Assembly: GCA_011390755.1 (NCBI GenBank)
Contig: JAABRU010000041.1
Span: forward strand, 1-45,404
Direction of reading: 5' to 3'
Length of the DNA: 45,404 nt
Source: Desulfobacteraceae bacterium
GTDB taxonomy: Bacteria; Desulfobacterota; Desulfobacteria; Desulfobacterales; Desulfococcaceae
Part shown: piece after piece, positions 1 through 9,104 of the stretch
Layout: every line of letters begins with the position of its first letter
Numbering within the stretch: the first letter of the stretch is position 1
Notes under the pieces: model-generated
What the model was told of the DNA's origin: nothing
Seen by the model: only the letters and a program-made list of their open reading frames with translations
The model's database searches: none
Made by a program: the position numbers and the translations under genes

Positions 1-90
1 TCGCACTCCGCGCAGCTTTCATGCTTTCCGGCACCCGGCACCCAGCACCGTTTATATGAAAGTGTCTGATTATATGAAATAACATGCATC
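1..90. repeat. Partial copy of dispersed repeat family C
   Basis: The first 90 bases contain the units that recur around 34.25-34.55 kb and 36.2-36.45 kb: an AT-rich block reading tatatgaaagtgtctg, a cgcgcagctttcatgc block, and a short run of the cacccag unit that is expanded at 34.33 kb. No coding signal is visible. The window starts inside the element, so its full extent is unknown. Confidence 0.6.
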
Positions 91-137
91 CCCCTTTTTC
101 AAAGAGGAGCTTTCATCAGAACCTGTGAGTGTCGGAA

Positions 138-1205
138 TCAGCAGACCTTTTCCACCCATCCCAGGGGATCCTCAGTACGTCCGTACTGAATATCGGTAAG
201 GGCTTCGTAAAATTTCAGGGTCAGGGGGCCGACTTCATTATTGCCGATGGTGACGACCTCATCATGATATTTAATGGTTCCCACCGGGGAAATAACCGCG
301 GCTGTACCGCTGCCGAAAATTTCCACTCTTTTTCCGGCTTTCTGGGCATCAATCACTTCCTGAATGGCAATGCGGCGTTCCGTGCAGGGAATATTCCACA
401 ATCGGGCCAGGGCAATCACCGAATCGCGGGTTACGCCCGGCAGAATACTGCCGTTGAGAACCGGGGTGATGAGTTCATCCTCAATGACAAAAAAGATGTT
501 CATGGACCCGACTTCTTCCACATATTTCTGTTCCACACCGTCCAGCCAGAGCACCTGGGTATATCCCTGCTGATGCGCCATTTCTCCGGCATAAAGACTG
601 GCCGCGTAGTTGCCGGGGGTTTTGGCTTCACCGATGCCGCCGCGCACCGCACGCACATGACGTTTGGTTACCCATATTTTCACAGGGTTGAAACCTTCGG
701 GATAATAGGCGCCCACCGGTGAAAGAATAATAAAAAAGCGGTAGGTATGGGCTGCTCGGACTCCCAGAAAAACATCCGTGGAAATAATGGTCGGACGGAT
801 ATACAGGGAAGTACCCGGTGCGCCCGGCACCCAGTCTTTTTCCACTTTGATAAGTTCCTTCAGGGCATGAAGGGCAAAATGCTCATCAATTTCCGGAATG
901 CAGAGCATCCGGTTGGACAAATTGGCCCGGTGGAAGTTGACCTGGGGCCGGAAAAGCTGAATTTCATCATTGGGGCTGCGCTATCCTCTCAGCCCTTCAA
1001 ACACAGCCTGACCGTAGTGAAGAACCATTGTGGCCGGGTCCATGGCAAAGGGGGCATAAGGCTCAATGCGCGGGTTGTGCCAGCCTTTTTCCGGATTATA
1101 GTCCATATTGAACATATGGTCGGTAAAAATCTTTCCGAATCCGAGACTGTTTTCATCCCGGGGTTTTTCTTTTAATTTTTCTGCTTTTTTTATTGTCAGC
1201 TCCAT
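138..1205 (-). CDS. ilvE: Branched-chain amino acid aminotransferase, interrupted by an in-frame TAG
   Basis: PLP-dependent transaminase for the last step of leucine, isoleucine and valine synthesis, cytosolic. The start at 1205 follows AGGAGG. The N-terminal part ends in AVFEGLRG and meets TAG at 981-983. The same frame then continues without a further stop to 138 and carries the rest of the family, including the PLP-lysine region GEAKTPGNYAASL and a normal C-terminus. Read through, the protein is about 355 residues, the usual length for this class. Relatives have Tyr at the TAG position (GLKAY-type motif), so one base change explains it. Everything after the stop looks intact, so this is a very recent nonsense mutation, a base-call error, or suppression. 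Taken literally, only a 74-residue fragment is made. Confidence 0.85.
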
Positions 1206-1284
1206 TTTTTTCCTCCTATGTAGTATAACTGAATCCAAAGACTCTGCCCAGAACCGGTGACCGAATCAATTCCGCATATCATTA

Positions 1285-1384
1285 TCAGCAGATCGGAAAA
1301 TTTCCCCCGGGTACGGTTTTACAGCTGTCCCGGAGTGCAAAAACTGTATTTCTGCACTCTTCCGGAAACTTTTCGATCTGCTGA
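1285..1384. repeat. MITE-like palindromic repeat, family B
   Basis: About 100 bp with inverted ends (tcagcagatcgg... and ...cttttcgatctgctga) and an inner inverted part built on ggagtgcaaaaa / tttctgcactc. Further copies lie at 25821-25966, 43344-43445 and 44921-45140, with a half copy near 30432-30460. No ORF is present. It separates ilvE from the EamA gene. Confidence 0.75.
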
Positions 1385-1476
1385 TTATCCGGAAATCTAT
1401 AGCAGGTTTAGAACGTAAATCAAGTATCATTTTCCAAACAGGGAAAAATATTCCGGAAGTCCCGGAAAAACCGTCT

Positions 1477-2343
1477 TTATCCCCGCAGCGTAATCAGCAC
1501 AGTCCCTGCAAGCATGAGCACCGCACCGCTGAGCCGGAAGGCAATATTTTCTTCCCGGAAAATCAGTTTTCCGCAGATCACGCTGAAAACAACACTGAGG
1601 CGTTTTACCGAAATCATATAACTGGCCTGAATCATAGAAATAGCCCAGCCGTGGCATATGGCATGCGTAAACAGAAAAACACCGGCTGCCAGCCCCTTCC
1701 GCATATCCTTCCGGAATGTGCGCAGGCGGATCTGTCCGGTTATACAGAAAAAACAGATGAGGATCAGATTGCTGAGTGCAAAAAAGGTTAAGGCAAAAAA
1801 CAAAGGGGAGGAATCCAGGATCGCTTTTTTTCCGAGAACCGAGCCGAAACTGTATAAAAAAGCCACAAAAAGCATAATACGGGAACCGCTTTCCCGGAAA
1901 ACAGAAAGAAAGGGGGAAAACAGCCGCCATTTTCCGGGATCAATATTGAGTATATATCCCCCGCAGCAGATAATCAGAATTCCCGCAATTCCGGCCATAC
2001 CCGGCATTTCATCCAGCACAAGCCAGGCCGTCAGAATCATAAATACGGGGGTGAAGGCCAGATAGGGAACGGTCAGTGACAGGGGGGATATTTTTATGGC
2101 TTTCATGTGCAGAACAAAACTGACACCGTTGAGGGGGATGCTCACCAGAAAACACCAGAGAAAATTCGGGCCGATGGGGGGAAAGGGAATCAGCACTGCC
2201 ACCGCCATGAAAAGCGGCAGACTGTATATCATTGGATATACACACATTTCAACCGCTGTCCGTCCGGAAAAAAACTTTTTCATACAGGCATCCTGCCCCG
2301 ATACAGCCAGGGCCGTGAGCAGGGATAATATCAGCCAGGTCAT
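1477..2343 (-). CDS. EamA/DMT-family membrane transporter
   Basis: Integral membrane protein of the drug/metabolite transporter superfamily; substrate unknown. About 288 residues with roughly ten hydrophobic segments arranged as two EamA halves. The first half runs from MTWLILSLLTALAVSG to about GGYILNIDP, the second from about RIMLFVAFLYSFGSVLGK to the C-terminus. I chose the ATG at 2343 because AAAGGCGG lies just upstream and the membrane segments begin there; the longer ORF to 2508 adds unsupported residues. It is flanked by repeat elements and has no obvious operon partner. Confidence 0.8.
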   Translation of the reverse strand: MTWLILSLLTALAVSGQDACMKKFFSGRTAVEMCVYPMIYSLPLFMAVAVLIPFPPIGPNFLWCFLVSIPLNGVSFVLHMKAIKISPLSLTVPYLAFTPVFMILTAWLVLDEMPGMAGIAGILIICCGGYILNIDPGKWRLFSPFLSVFRESGSRIMLFVAFLYSFGSVLGKKAILDSSPLFFALTFFALSNLILICFFCITGQIRLRTFRKDMRKGLAAGVFLFTHAICHGWAISMIQASYMISVKRLSVVFSVICGKLIFREENIAFRLSGAVLMLAGTVLITLRG

Positions 2344-2553
2344 AAATTTTCCGCCTTTATTTCTGAAAAAAAAAACAGGCATCTGCCGGGAATATCCTGC
2401 TGCATGGGCAGTCCGGTTTTCACATTTTAAACACTGCTGCAAATCCGCAGTTCCGGGTTGGGCACAGAGACAAAAGATGCTTTTTATCGTCAGGATGCTG
2501 ACTATCACTGAAATATCTGCAAGTCAAGACGGAGACATTTGAAAATATAAGTC

Positions 2554-2682
2554 CAATGTCGTTTCCTTAAGCAGAAAATCCCCCTCCCCCGGCGGGGTGG
2601 GTCAGGGGAGGGGGGAAACAGCGCTTTGTAATCAGCCGGATTTTTCACCCTCCCTGAGGGAGGGGGGCTTAAGGAAACGGCC
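2554..2682. repeat. MITE-like palindromic repeat, family A
   Basis: Inverted ends caatgtcgtttccttaag and cttaaggaaacgg enclose C-rich and G-rich arms (ccctccccc / gggagggg). Related copies are at 3416-3485, 23779-23914 and 27570-27686, with a half copy at 9105-9134. There is no coding content. Confidence 0.75.
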
Positions 2683-3335
2683 TGAACTTGCGCAGCTATT
2701 TTGCGGTTTAATCATTTTAACTACCTGAAACAATAATATATTATGTCTATATTTATCCAAATAAGTATTTTTGGATATGTTGTAATTTCAATATGTTAAA
2801 GATTTGTAAATTTGGAAACTTTTAAAGATTCAACAGCATGATAATATTGTATTTTTTGTTCAATCATAAGATTTTGCCTGCACAAGTTCAGAAACGGCAT
2901 TGAATATAAGTCCGCGTGAAGCGGTTCATCACATATTCCCTGCTGTTGCTGAAATCCCCGAATTCCTCTTTGCAGAGAGGGACTTAGAGTCTGTCCGAAA
3001 ACCTCCGAAAGCAATTTTTGAATCCCTTAAAACAAGGGGGGGGGGATAACGGTAAACAGGTTTTAGGGCAGATTCTTAGGTTCTGTTGATATTTGGCCAG
3101 ATAACAAAATAATTCAGTTTATTATGATAATAAGAGAAAATGTTATTTTATCTGACAGCTCTCTGCAGTCAAAATGGATTATCGGGTTCCAAAATTGAAA
3201 TGTCAACAGAACCTATCAATTATTTTACAAAATACATAATTTTTCACATTCAGGAGGAATACATGCATATATCAAAGAAAAAGATTGAAAATCCATCCGA
3301 ATTATACTATTTCAATTTAGGTTTTCGGGGCACGA

Positions 3336-3374
3336 AATTTGCTGCAGCTGTCCGCCGGACAGCTGCAGCAAATT
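3336..3374. repeat. Perfect 18-bp inverted repeat with a 3-nt loop
   Basis: Left arm 3336-3353 (aatttgctgcagctgtcc), loop gcc, right arm 3357-3374, perfectly complementary. It has no T-tract on either side and is not next to a gene end, so it is unlikely to be an intrinsic terminator. It may be a small mobile palindrome. Confidence 0.8.
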
Positions 3375-3415
3375 ATGATGCTGTTTTTGGGAAAACCAAA
3401 ATCGGATCAGTATAT

Positions 3416-3485
3416 ATTCAATGCCGTTTCCTTAAGACTCCCCTCCCCCGGCGGGAGGGGAGTCTTAAGGAAACGGCATTGAGTA
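3416..3485. repeat. Minimal family A palindrome, near-perfect hairpin
   Basis: Perfect 28-bp arms (3420-3447 and 3453-3480) around loop ccggc. They extend to about 33 bp on each side with one or two imperfect pairs. This is the most compact member of family A; the other copies carry extra G- and C-rich sequence in the middle. Confidence 0.8.
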
Positions 3486-3630
3486 TATATTTAGGGTTTA
3501 CGCAGTTGAAACATGAGTCACTGTTTTTATTGACTGTGATTTTTGACATACATAGTAAATTCAGACGGTTAAAATTCAACAGCGTAGTTCCTGATATTAT
3601 TAAAAATTTTACGGTTCTTTTTTGATGATC

Positions 3631-3717
3631 TCGTAAAAAGTCGGAAAATCAGGTTTTGATACACATTAATCTGCTGATTTTATTAATAACGATTTTTAAA
3701 CGTCTGACTTTTTGCCA
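3631..3717. repeat. Family D repeat (AAAAAGTC palindrome)
   Basis: Begins tcgtaaaaagtcgg and ends ctgactttttgcc, so the ends are inverted. The inside holds aggttttgatacaca and ctgctgattttatta. Related copies are at 26559-26652, 40398-40487, 43597-43677 and 43692-43786. No coding content. Confidence 0.7.
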
Positions 3718-4014
3718 ATTCATCTTTTTTTGTCTGTGGAAAGAAATTGGGGGCAGGCCGTTAGCCGGAGATATGCACTTTAAATATGTTTAACTGAAAA
3801 TATTACTGAAAATCAGATAATTATAGCTCATGGCACATGAAATGATACTGAATTTTTTATCCGGGTAACTGATACAAAGAGGCAAAAAAGATTATATTTG
3901 TATCCGGTCATTTGCGACAGGCTGTAATGATCGGAATTATGCTGCATTGTCCGGCTTGTGAAAATGAGCCGTTTTACTTTTCAAACACCTTTTAAGAAAA
4001 TAAAGGAAAAAATC

Positions 4015-4125
4015 ATGGCAAAAGGAAGAGATGCCCAGAAAACAGTTAAGAAAAAAGCGGAAAAAACATTGAAAGAAAAGCGGAATGAGAAAAAAGAGAA
4101 GAAATCCAAAAAGGATAAAATCTGA
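4015..4125 (+). CDS. Small, very basic 36-residue protein
   Basis: ATG at 4015 preceded by taaaggaaaaaatc, a good ribosome-binding site. It encodes 36 residues beginning MAKGRDAQKTVKKKAEK and ending KKSKKDKI. About half the residues are Lys or Arg, the rest mostly Glu, Ala and Asn. It resembles short lysine-rich hypothetical proteins found in many bacteria, whose role I do not know; nucleic-acid binding is only a guess from charge. It stands alone in a gene-poor stretch. Confidence 0.55.
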   Translation: MAKGRDAQKTVKKKAEKTLKEKRNEKKEKKSKKDKI

Positions 4126-4129
4126 CTCT

Positions 4130-4597
4130 TTTGCGGATTCTGCGGGATTTCCATGCACTCCGCCTGCCGAACCGTTCGGCCCGCAGTGCTCTGTTTCATC
4201 TGAAACTGTGAGTGAAACAGACTGTAGCGGAAATAAAAAATAACACAGAATCTCACCGCAAAGGCGCAGAGAACGATAAAGATGCAAAGTTTTTTCTTCG
4301 CGTCTTTGCGGTGAAAATTTTTTTTCCGATAATGTTCGGTCTTATGGCAAAACCGGGGGACCGGATTGCACGACTGTTCACCCGGCCGCCAATCCGGGTG
4401 AGACAGAGCACTGTCATAAGCATAAAAAAAATAATACATTATTGCTACTTTCCACTCCGTTTAATAAGTTCAGTAAGGGATTCGGAAAGAAATATTTATC
4501 CCGCCAACGGCCCGGAAATGAATTTCCGGAGGGGTAAGCGTCGTCCCTGCGGGACTTTTTATTTTTTCCGTGTTTCTAAAACAGAAAGGATCACATT
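4130..4597. other. Intergenic region with small palindromes
   Basis: No gene is supported here. It holds a short hairpin at 4379-4400 (cacccgg / ccgggtg), an aatctcaccgcaaaggcgc-type repeat and a ggaaatgaatttcc palindrome near 4514. A 133-codon ORF across it has no family resemblance. Confidence 0.5.
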
Positions 4598-4825
4598 ATG
4601 CCAGTTGCAATAAATGTAACTTTATCAGAATTACATACACTTATAAACTATATAAAATTACCTTTGGAAACACGTCTGACATTAACATTTGATGATGGAA
4701 ATTCAGCAATTGAAATTCTCAGACGGAAAAAGGCTTTTGACGCTATGCAGAAACTCAAAAACTCCGGGAATGGAAACCTCATGAATGTCCTTCTGAAAGA
4801 ACGTGAGGAAGACAATCTGAAATGA
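4598..4825 (+). CDS. Antitoxin-like protein upstream of a deleted PIN toxin
   Basis: 75 residues, start MPVAINVTLSELHTLINYIK, preceded by agaaaggatcacatt. I do not recognise the family with certainty. Its size, its charged C-terminus and its ATGA-type overlap with a PIN-domain remnant (ATG at 4822 inside its own stop region) mark it as the antitoxin of a type II module. With the toxin gone it would have no known partner. Confidence 0.55.
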   Translation: MPVAINVTLSELHTLINYIKLPLETRLTLTFDDGNSAIEILRRKKAFDAMQKLKNSGNGNLMNVLLKEREEDNLK

Positions 4826-4943
4826 AAAAATATGTTTTTGACTGGTTCATAAAGACCCTGAATCTGAAGATGTCAAAGATGAAATTGAACAATTGAAACC
4901 GCCCTGCAAAAAAAGAAAAATGGCTGATCCGGACACAGAATGA
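4822..4943 (+). pseudogene. PIN-domain (VapC-like) toxin with internal deletion
   Basis: The 5' end reads MKKYVFD, the first strand of a PIN domain up to its first catalytic Asp. The next bases, in another frame, read LVHKDPESEDVKDEIEQLK, the C-terminal PIN segment; the PIN gene at 21760-22203 has VHKDPEFEQLADQI there. About 100 codons between them are missing and the join is out of frame. The literal product is a 24-residue peptide. This is a decayed toxin. Confidence 0.6.
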
Positions 4944-5106
4944 AGATATTTTTCGGTGGATTGGGGAATTATGGACAGAAGAGGGTATAAGAAGAGTTGA
5001 AGAACTGAAAAACGGCAGAGGAAAGCCTATTCCCGGAGAAGATGTTTTTGGAGAAATTCATAAAAATGCTCAAAGGGAGTCTGCTGTTGTACATCTGACT
5101 TTTTAA
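4921..5106 (+). pseudogene. ORF fragment without a start, TA-like C-terminus
   Basis: An open frame running WLIRTQNEDIF to SAVVHLTF with no ATG start; its motif GKPIPGEDVFGEI resembles the tail of small addiction-module proteins. It directly follows the deleted PIN toxin, so I read it as another TA-related scrap. Family assignment is weak. Confidence 0.3.
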
Positions 5107-5137
5107 TATAATACACAGGACAGTTAAAGATTATAAC

Positions 5138-5857
5138 ATGAATGAAAACAACGGAACATTATACGGTATCGGCGTAGGTCCCGGAGATCCGGAACTGATC
5201 CCCCTGAAATCCGTCCGCATTTTAAAAGAAGTGGATACGGTTTTTGCGGCTTCCTCATCCAAAAACCAGTACAGTCTGGCCGTGCGGATTGCACAGAATC
5301 ATATTCCGGAAAGCACTCCCATCCGGATGCTGGACTTTCCCATGACCAAAGACCGGGAGGAAACAGAGGAAGCCTGGCTGCGCCATGCCCGCAGTATTAT
5401 TGAATATCTGGAATCCGGGAAAAATGCGGCCTTTATCACCCTGGGCGATTCCACCACCTATTCCACCTACGGATATATTTTAAAAAATGTCCGGAAACTT
5501 GCCCCGCATCTGAAGATTGAAACCATTCCGGGCATCACCTCCTACCAGGCATCCTCGGCCCGTCTGAACATTCCCCTTACCGAAGGGGAGGAATCCCTTT
5601 TTGTCACATCCGGTGTCAAAGGCGGGGATCATCTCCGTTCCCTGCACCCGAAGCCGGAAAATGTGGTTTTCCTCAAAGCATACAAAAATGCGGGGGATAT
5701 CTGCAATGCCCTGGAGGAAGGCGGTTACCTGGAAAACAGTGTGGGCATATGCAGCTGCGGGCTGGAGGATGAGGAGATTATCCGGGATGTAAGGGAATTC
5801 CGGAAACGCCCTCCGGAATACTGGACCATTATTATCGGCAAAAAGAATAAGATCTGA
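5138..5857 (+). CDS. cbiL: Precorrin-2 / cobalt-factor II C20-methyltransferase
   Basis: SAM-dependent methyltransferase that adds a methyl at C-20 of (cobalt-)precorrin-2 in corrin ring synthesis, cytosolic. 239 residues, usual length. The tetrapyrrole methylase fold shows in the N-terminal GIGVGPGDPELIPLKSVR, the central ITLGDSTTYSTYGYI and the PGITSYQASSARL motif. The start at 5138 has no clear Shine-Dalgarno. It is first in a tight cluster: cbiD follows after 3 bases. I did not see a cobalamin riboswitch upstream. Called cbiL rather than cobI because of the anaerobic-type partner cbiD. Confidence 0.9.
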   Translation: MNENNGTLYGIGVGPGDPELIPLKSVRILKEVDTVFAASSSKNQYSLAVRIAQNHIPESTPIRMLDFPMTKDREETEEAWLRHARSIIEYLESGKNAAFITLGDSTTYSTYGYILKNVRKLAPHLKIETIPGITSYQASSARLNIPLTEGEESLFVTSGVKGGDHLRSLHPKPENVVFLKAYKNAGDICNALEEGGYLENSVGICSCGLEDEEIIRDVREFRKRPPEYWTIIIGKKNKI

Positions 5858-5860
5858 ACC

Positions 5861-7003
5861 TTGTCTTCCGAACCCTCCAAAAAACTCCGTAGCGGATTCA
5901 CCACAGGCGCAGCCGCGGCCGCGGCTGTGAAAGGCGCACTGCTGTATCTGATGACCGGGCATTTTCCGCCCAACGTCCGTATCCCCCTGCTCACGGGGGA
6001 CAGGATCATGGATATTCCCATACACTCCTGCCGGGCGGAATCGGAATGCAGAGCTGTATGCACGGTTATCAAGGATGCGGGCGATGATCCGGATATTACC
6101 CACAAAGCCGAAATCGGGGCCGTTGTGGATATTTCCCCTCCTTCCCAGCCCGGAGAGGAAATTCTCATCAAAGGGGGCAAAGGTGTGGGCAGAGTGACAA
6201 AACCCGGCCTGGAAATCCCTCCCGGAGAAGCCGCCATCAATCCCGGCCCGCGGAAAATGATCCGGCAGGCCGTGGTGGATGTGCTGGAATCCCATTACCG
6301 CAAGGCATCGGTTTCCATTGAAATCTTTGTGCCTAAAGGGGAGGAACTGGCAAAAAAAACCCTCAATGCCCGGCTCGGCATTCTGGGGGGGATTTCCATT
6401 CTGGGAAGCACCGGGCTGGTGCGGCCCATGTCCCACGATGCCTATATTGCCACCATTGCATCGGCCCTGTCCGTTGCCCATGCCATGAATATCCCGCAGA
6501 TTGTTCTGACAACCGGACGGCGCAGCGAACGCTTTGCCCAGAATCTTATGCCGGAACTGCCCGAAGAATCCTTTATCCAGATGGGGGATTTTTTTCAAAA
6601 AACAATGGAAGCAGCATCGGAAAAAGGATTTGAACGCATCCGGCTGGCGGTTTTCTTCGGCAAGGCCCTGAAAATGGCCCAGGGTTTTCCCCATACCCAT
6701 GCGGCCAAATCCGATCTGAGCCTGCAAAAACTTTCGGAATGGACAGGGGAAATTACCGGAAATCCGGATTTCGCCCGGCAGATTTCCCAGGCCAATACGG
6801 CCCGCCATGCCTTTGAAATGATTTCAGAACAGTATCCGGAAATGATTTCCCATGTGGGAAAAAGAATGGTCGCGTCCGCCCGGAATTTTGCCTCTCCCCT
6901 GCTCCGTATTGAGGCTCTTATCTTTGATTTTGACGGAAATACGGTCTATGATTCCGCTTCTGACCTGCAATCCGCTCCGGAAATGGGGGAAATGTCCAAA
7001 TGA
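5861..7003 (+). CDS. cbiD: Cobalt-precorrin-5B (C1)-methyltransferase
   Basis: Methylates C-1 of cobalt-precorrin-5B in the oxygen-independent cobalamin route. 380 residues. The hallmark N-terminus LRSGFTTGAAAAAAVKGAL is present, followed by a GGKGVGRVTKPGL segment and GSTGLVRPMS. The start is TTG at 5861 with no strong ribosome-binding site, consistent with translational coupling to cbiL, which ends 3 bases upstream. The last codons overlap the cbiET start (ATGA). CbiD is the marker of the anaerobic pathway. Confidence 0.92.
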   Translation: MSSEPSKKLRSGFTTGAAAAAAVKGALLYLMTGHFPPNVRIPLLTGDRIMDIPIHSCRAESECRAVCTVIKDAGDDPDITHKAEIGAVVDISPPSQPGEEILIKGGKGVGRVTKPGLEIPPGEAAINPGPRKMIRQAVVDVLESHYRKASVSIEIFVPKGEELAKKTLNARLGILGGISILGSTGLVRPMSHDAYIATIASALSVAHAMNIPQIVLTTGRRSERFAQNLMPELPEESFIQMGDFFQKTMEAASEKGFERIRLAVFFGKALKMAQGFPHTHAAKSDLSLQKLSEWTGEITGNPDFARQISQANTARHAFEMISEQYPEMISHVGKRMVASARNFASPLLRIEALIFDFDGNTVYDSASDLQSAPEMGEMSK

Positions 7004-8220
7004 ATCCGGTTTCTGTTATCGGCATGGGCCTTTCGCCCAAAGACCTTACCGCAGCCCATTGGGAAAAAATCCGTTCGGCAGATATCCTTATGGGGGGAAA
7101 ACGTCATCTCTCCTATTTTGAGGATTTTCCGGGTCAGAAAAAAGAGATAGATAAAAATCTCAAAGAACTGACAGAATTTATCCGGGAAAATATGTTCCGG
7201 ATGAAGATTGCGGTACTGGCTTCGGGAGATCCCCTGTATTACGGTATCGCTTCCTATCTGATAAAAACGCTCGGCCCGGAATCGGTCTGCATCTATCCCA
7301 ATATCAGTTCCGTCAGTGCGGCCTTTGCCCGTATAAAAATGCCCTGGCAGGATGCCCGCTTACTCAGTATGCACGGAAAATATGATGAGGACGGACTGCT
7401 GTCCGTTCTGAAACAGGAAAAGAAGATTGCCCTTCTCACCGATCCCCGGCATTCCCCGGCCTGGCTGGCCCGTTTTCTCATGGAAAAGGCAGAGACGGGT
7501 TTCCGCATGTGCGTACTGGAACAACTGGGCATGGATGGTGAACAGGTGCAATGGTACAGCCCGGAGGAAGCCGCAGAAAAAGAATTTGCAGAACCGAATC
7601 TGGTCATTCTTCTGAAGGATGGGAATGCGGAAAACCGGGAGGCAGAATGTTTTTTGGGAATGCCCGATGAAAATTTTGAACATCAGAAGGGTCTGATTAC
7701 CAAAGCCGAAGTCCGGGCCGTCACCCTTTCCAAACTCCGGCTTTCCTCTCCGGAAATGGTACTCTGGGATCTGGGAGCCGGAAGCGGTTCGGTTTCCATA
7801 GAGGCATCTTTCCTGCTCCCCAAAGGGCGTATTTACGCGCTGGAGCAGCATCCGGAACGCATTGCACAGATTCAGGAAAATATAGCCCGCTACCGGGCGC
7901 ATCAGGTGAAAGTGGTTCAGACGGTTCTTCCGGAAGGGCTGGAAACTCTGCCCGGGCCGGACAGAATCTTCATCGGCGGCGGCGGAAAAAATCTGGAAAA
8001 TATTATCCGGACTTCTTCCGCTTATCTCAGAGAAGAAGGAATCATGGTCATCAATACCGTACTTCTGCAAAATATTCAGACAGCATTGGATACCCTGGCG
8101 GATTGCGGATTTTCAACGGAAATCGTGCAGATACAGATCAGTTCCGGCAGATCCATGCCCTGGGGTCAGAGACTGGCCGCGCAGAACCCGGTGTGGATTA
8201 TCAGCGGGTTCAGACAATAA
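7000..8220 (+). CDS. cbiET: Precorrin-6Y C5,15-methyltransferase (decarboxylating), CbiE-CbiT fusion
   Basis: Bifunctional enzyme that methylates C-5 and C-15 and decarboxylates the C-12 acetate side chain. 406 residues. The CbiE half (about 1-200) is a tetrapyrrole methylase with VIGMGLSPKDL and VLASGDPLYYGIA. The CbiT half (about 215-406) is a Rossmann methyltransferase with DLGAGSGSVSIEA for SAM binding. The start overlaps the cbiD stop by 4 bases, so the three genes form one operon. No further cobalamin gene follows; the strand switches after 8220. Confidence 0.92.
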   Translation: MNPVSVIGMGLSPKDLTAAHWEKIRSADILMGGKRHLSYFEDFPGQKKEIDKNLKELTEFIRENMFRMKIAVLASGDPLYYGIASYLIKTLGPESVCIYPNISSVSAAFARIKMPWQDARLLSMHGKYDEDGLLSVLKQEKKIALLTDPRHSPAWLARFLMEKAETGFRMCVLEQLGMDGEQVQWYSPEEAAEKEFAEPNLVILLKDGNAENREAECFLGMPDENFEHQKGLITKAEVRAVTLSKLRLSSPEMVLWDLGAGSGSVSIEASFLLPKGRIYALEQHPERIAQIQENIARYRAHQVKVVQTVLPEGLETLPGPDRIFIGGGGKNLENIIRTSSAYLREEGIMVINTVLLQNIQTALDTLADCGFSTEIVQIQISSGRSMPWGQRLAAQNPVWIISGFRQ

Positions 8221-8283
8221 GTAATGCCTGCTGCGGATAAATCCACTGAAAAATTCGGAAGTCTGCCCGGCGTATTCATCTGA

Positions 8284-9060
8284 TTATACCGAATCCGGAT
8301 CAATCCCCATTTCTCTCAGTTTTGCTGCCAGACAGGCGGATTTACGGAATACTTCTTTCACCCCGCGGAATCCTTCCCTGGCTTTGCTCGCCTCTTCAAT
8401 CATTCCAATAGCTTCAGTCAAAGTGGGAATCGCACGCCCGTTTTTCGGATCAATCACGCGCACCAGATTTCCTTCCCGTTTGAGAATCAATCCCAATTCC
8501 GCACTGAAAAAGCTGCCATCCGCCTCCGGAGCCAGGGGAGTGAACATCAGCCCGTCCAGACGGAAACCTGTAAACCCTTCTTCCAGATATTCATCCAGCG
8601 GATCAAAAAGAAAATACTCCTTTACCCCCAGATTTGCATACAGACCGGTTTTGGATATATCCTCCGCCACAGAGGATTTTGATGTGATTTCAAATATCAC
8701 TGTTGGGATAGCTTTTTCCTTCCAGAGTTTGAAATTCCGGCGGAGGTGTTTTCCCACACCTTTGACCACCATCACATCCGGCACTTTGAAAGCCTTTGGA
8801 TTTCCTTTTTCATAGAACATCAGCATGGCAGCAACCGTGTAAACATCATGGGCATTTTTGAAGAAAAATCTCAGAAAATCATACAGATGAAAAGTGGCCA
8901 TGACATGGGCTTCTGTTTCCCCGACAGGCTTTCCGTCCGATTCCGGGTAAACAATGCCGGAGTCGTCTGTTTTTTCCATTTTCTCCAGCAGTTCTCTGTA
9001 ACAGAGCAGCGGAAAGGAGGGCCGGTTCACTGCGGTTTTGCCTGCGGCTGATATTTCCAT
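8284..9060 (-). CDS. Uma2-family (DUF820) putative nuclease, copy 1
   Basis: 258 residues, start preceded by AGGAGG. Uma2 proteins have a PD-(D/E)XK nuclease-like fold, but their physiological role is not established. Visible motifs: VPDVMVVKGVGKHL (the Asp of the fold), VIFEITSKSS (E-x-x-S/K region), then LGVKEYFLFDPLDEYLEEGF. The C-terminus is a short helical tail ending LAAKLREMGIDPDSV, shared by all four copies in the window. This is the most divergent copy in the tail (SKAREGFRGVKEVFRKSAC). It lies between the cobalamin operon and repeats. Confidence 0.85.
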   Translation of the reverse strand: MEISAAGKTAVNRPSFPLLCYRELLEKMEKTDDSGIVYPESDGKPVGETEAHVMATFHLYDFLRFFFKNAHDVYTVAAMLMFYEKGNPKAFKVPDVMVVKGVGKHLRRNFKLWKEKAIPTVIFEITSKSSVAEDISKTGLYANLGVKEYFLFDPLDEYLEEGFTGFRLDGLMFTPLAPEADGSFFSAELGLILKREGNLVRVIDPKNGRAIPTLTEAIGMIEEASKAREGFRGVKEVFRKSACLAAKLREMGIDPDSV

Positions 9061-9104
9061 AAAACCTCCTTTTCATCCGTTCCCTCCCCCTGCCCCTCCC
9101 TGAG

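Larger units (their letters stand above)
2683..4014. other. Gene-poor AT-rich stretch with hairpins
   Basis: I see no supportable gene in these 1.3 kb. A 161-codon ORF on the plus strand (3140-3625) runs straight through two perfect palindromes and has no recognisable domain, so I do not call it. The stretch contains the hairpin at 3336-3374, the family A palindrome at 3416-3485 and a family D repeat at 3631-3717. Confidence 0.6.

Noticed and set aside
3140..3625. 161-codon plus-strand ORF
   Set aside because: It runs through two perfect palindromes that are themselves repeats; no family resemblance.
4900..5137. Cobalamin riboswitch upstream of cbiL
   Set aside because: I looked for the conserved B12-box-like core before cbiL and saw only TA-gene remnants.
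5480..6808. 442-codon minus-strand ORF
   Set aside because: Antisense to cbiL and cbiD, which carry clear family signatures.
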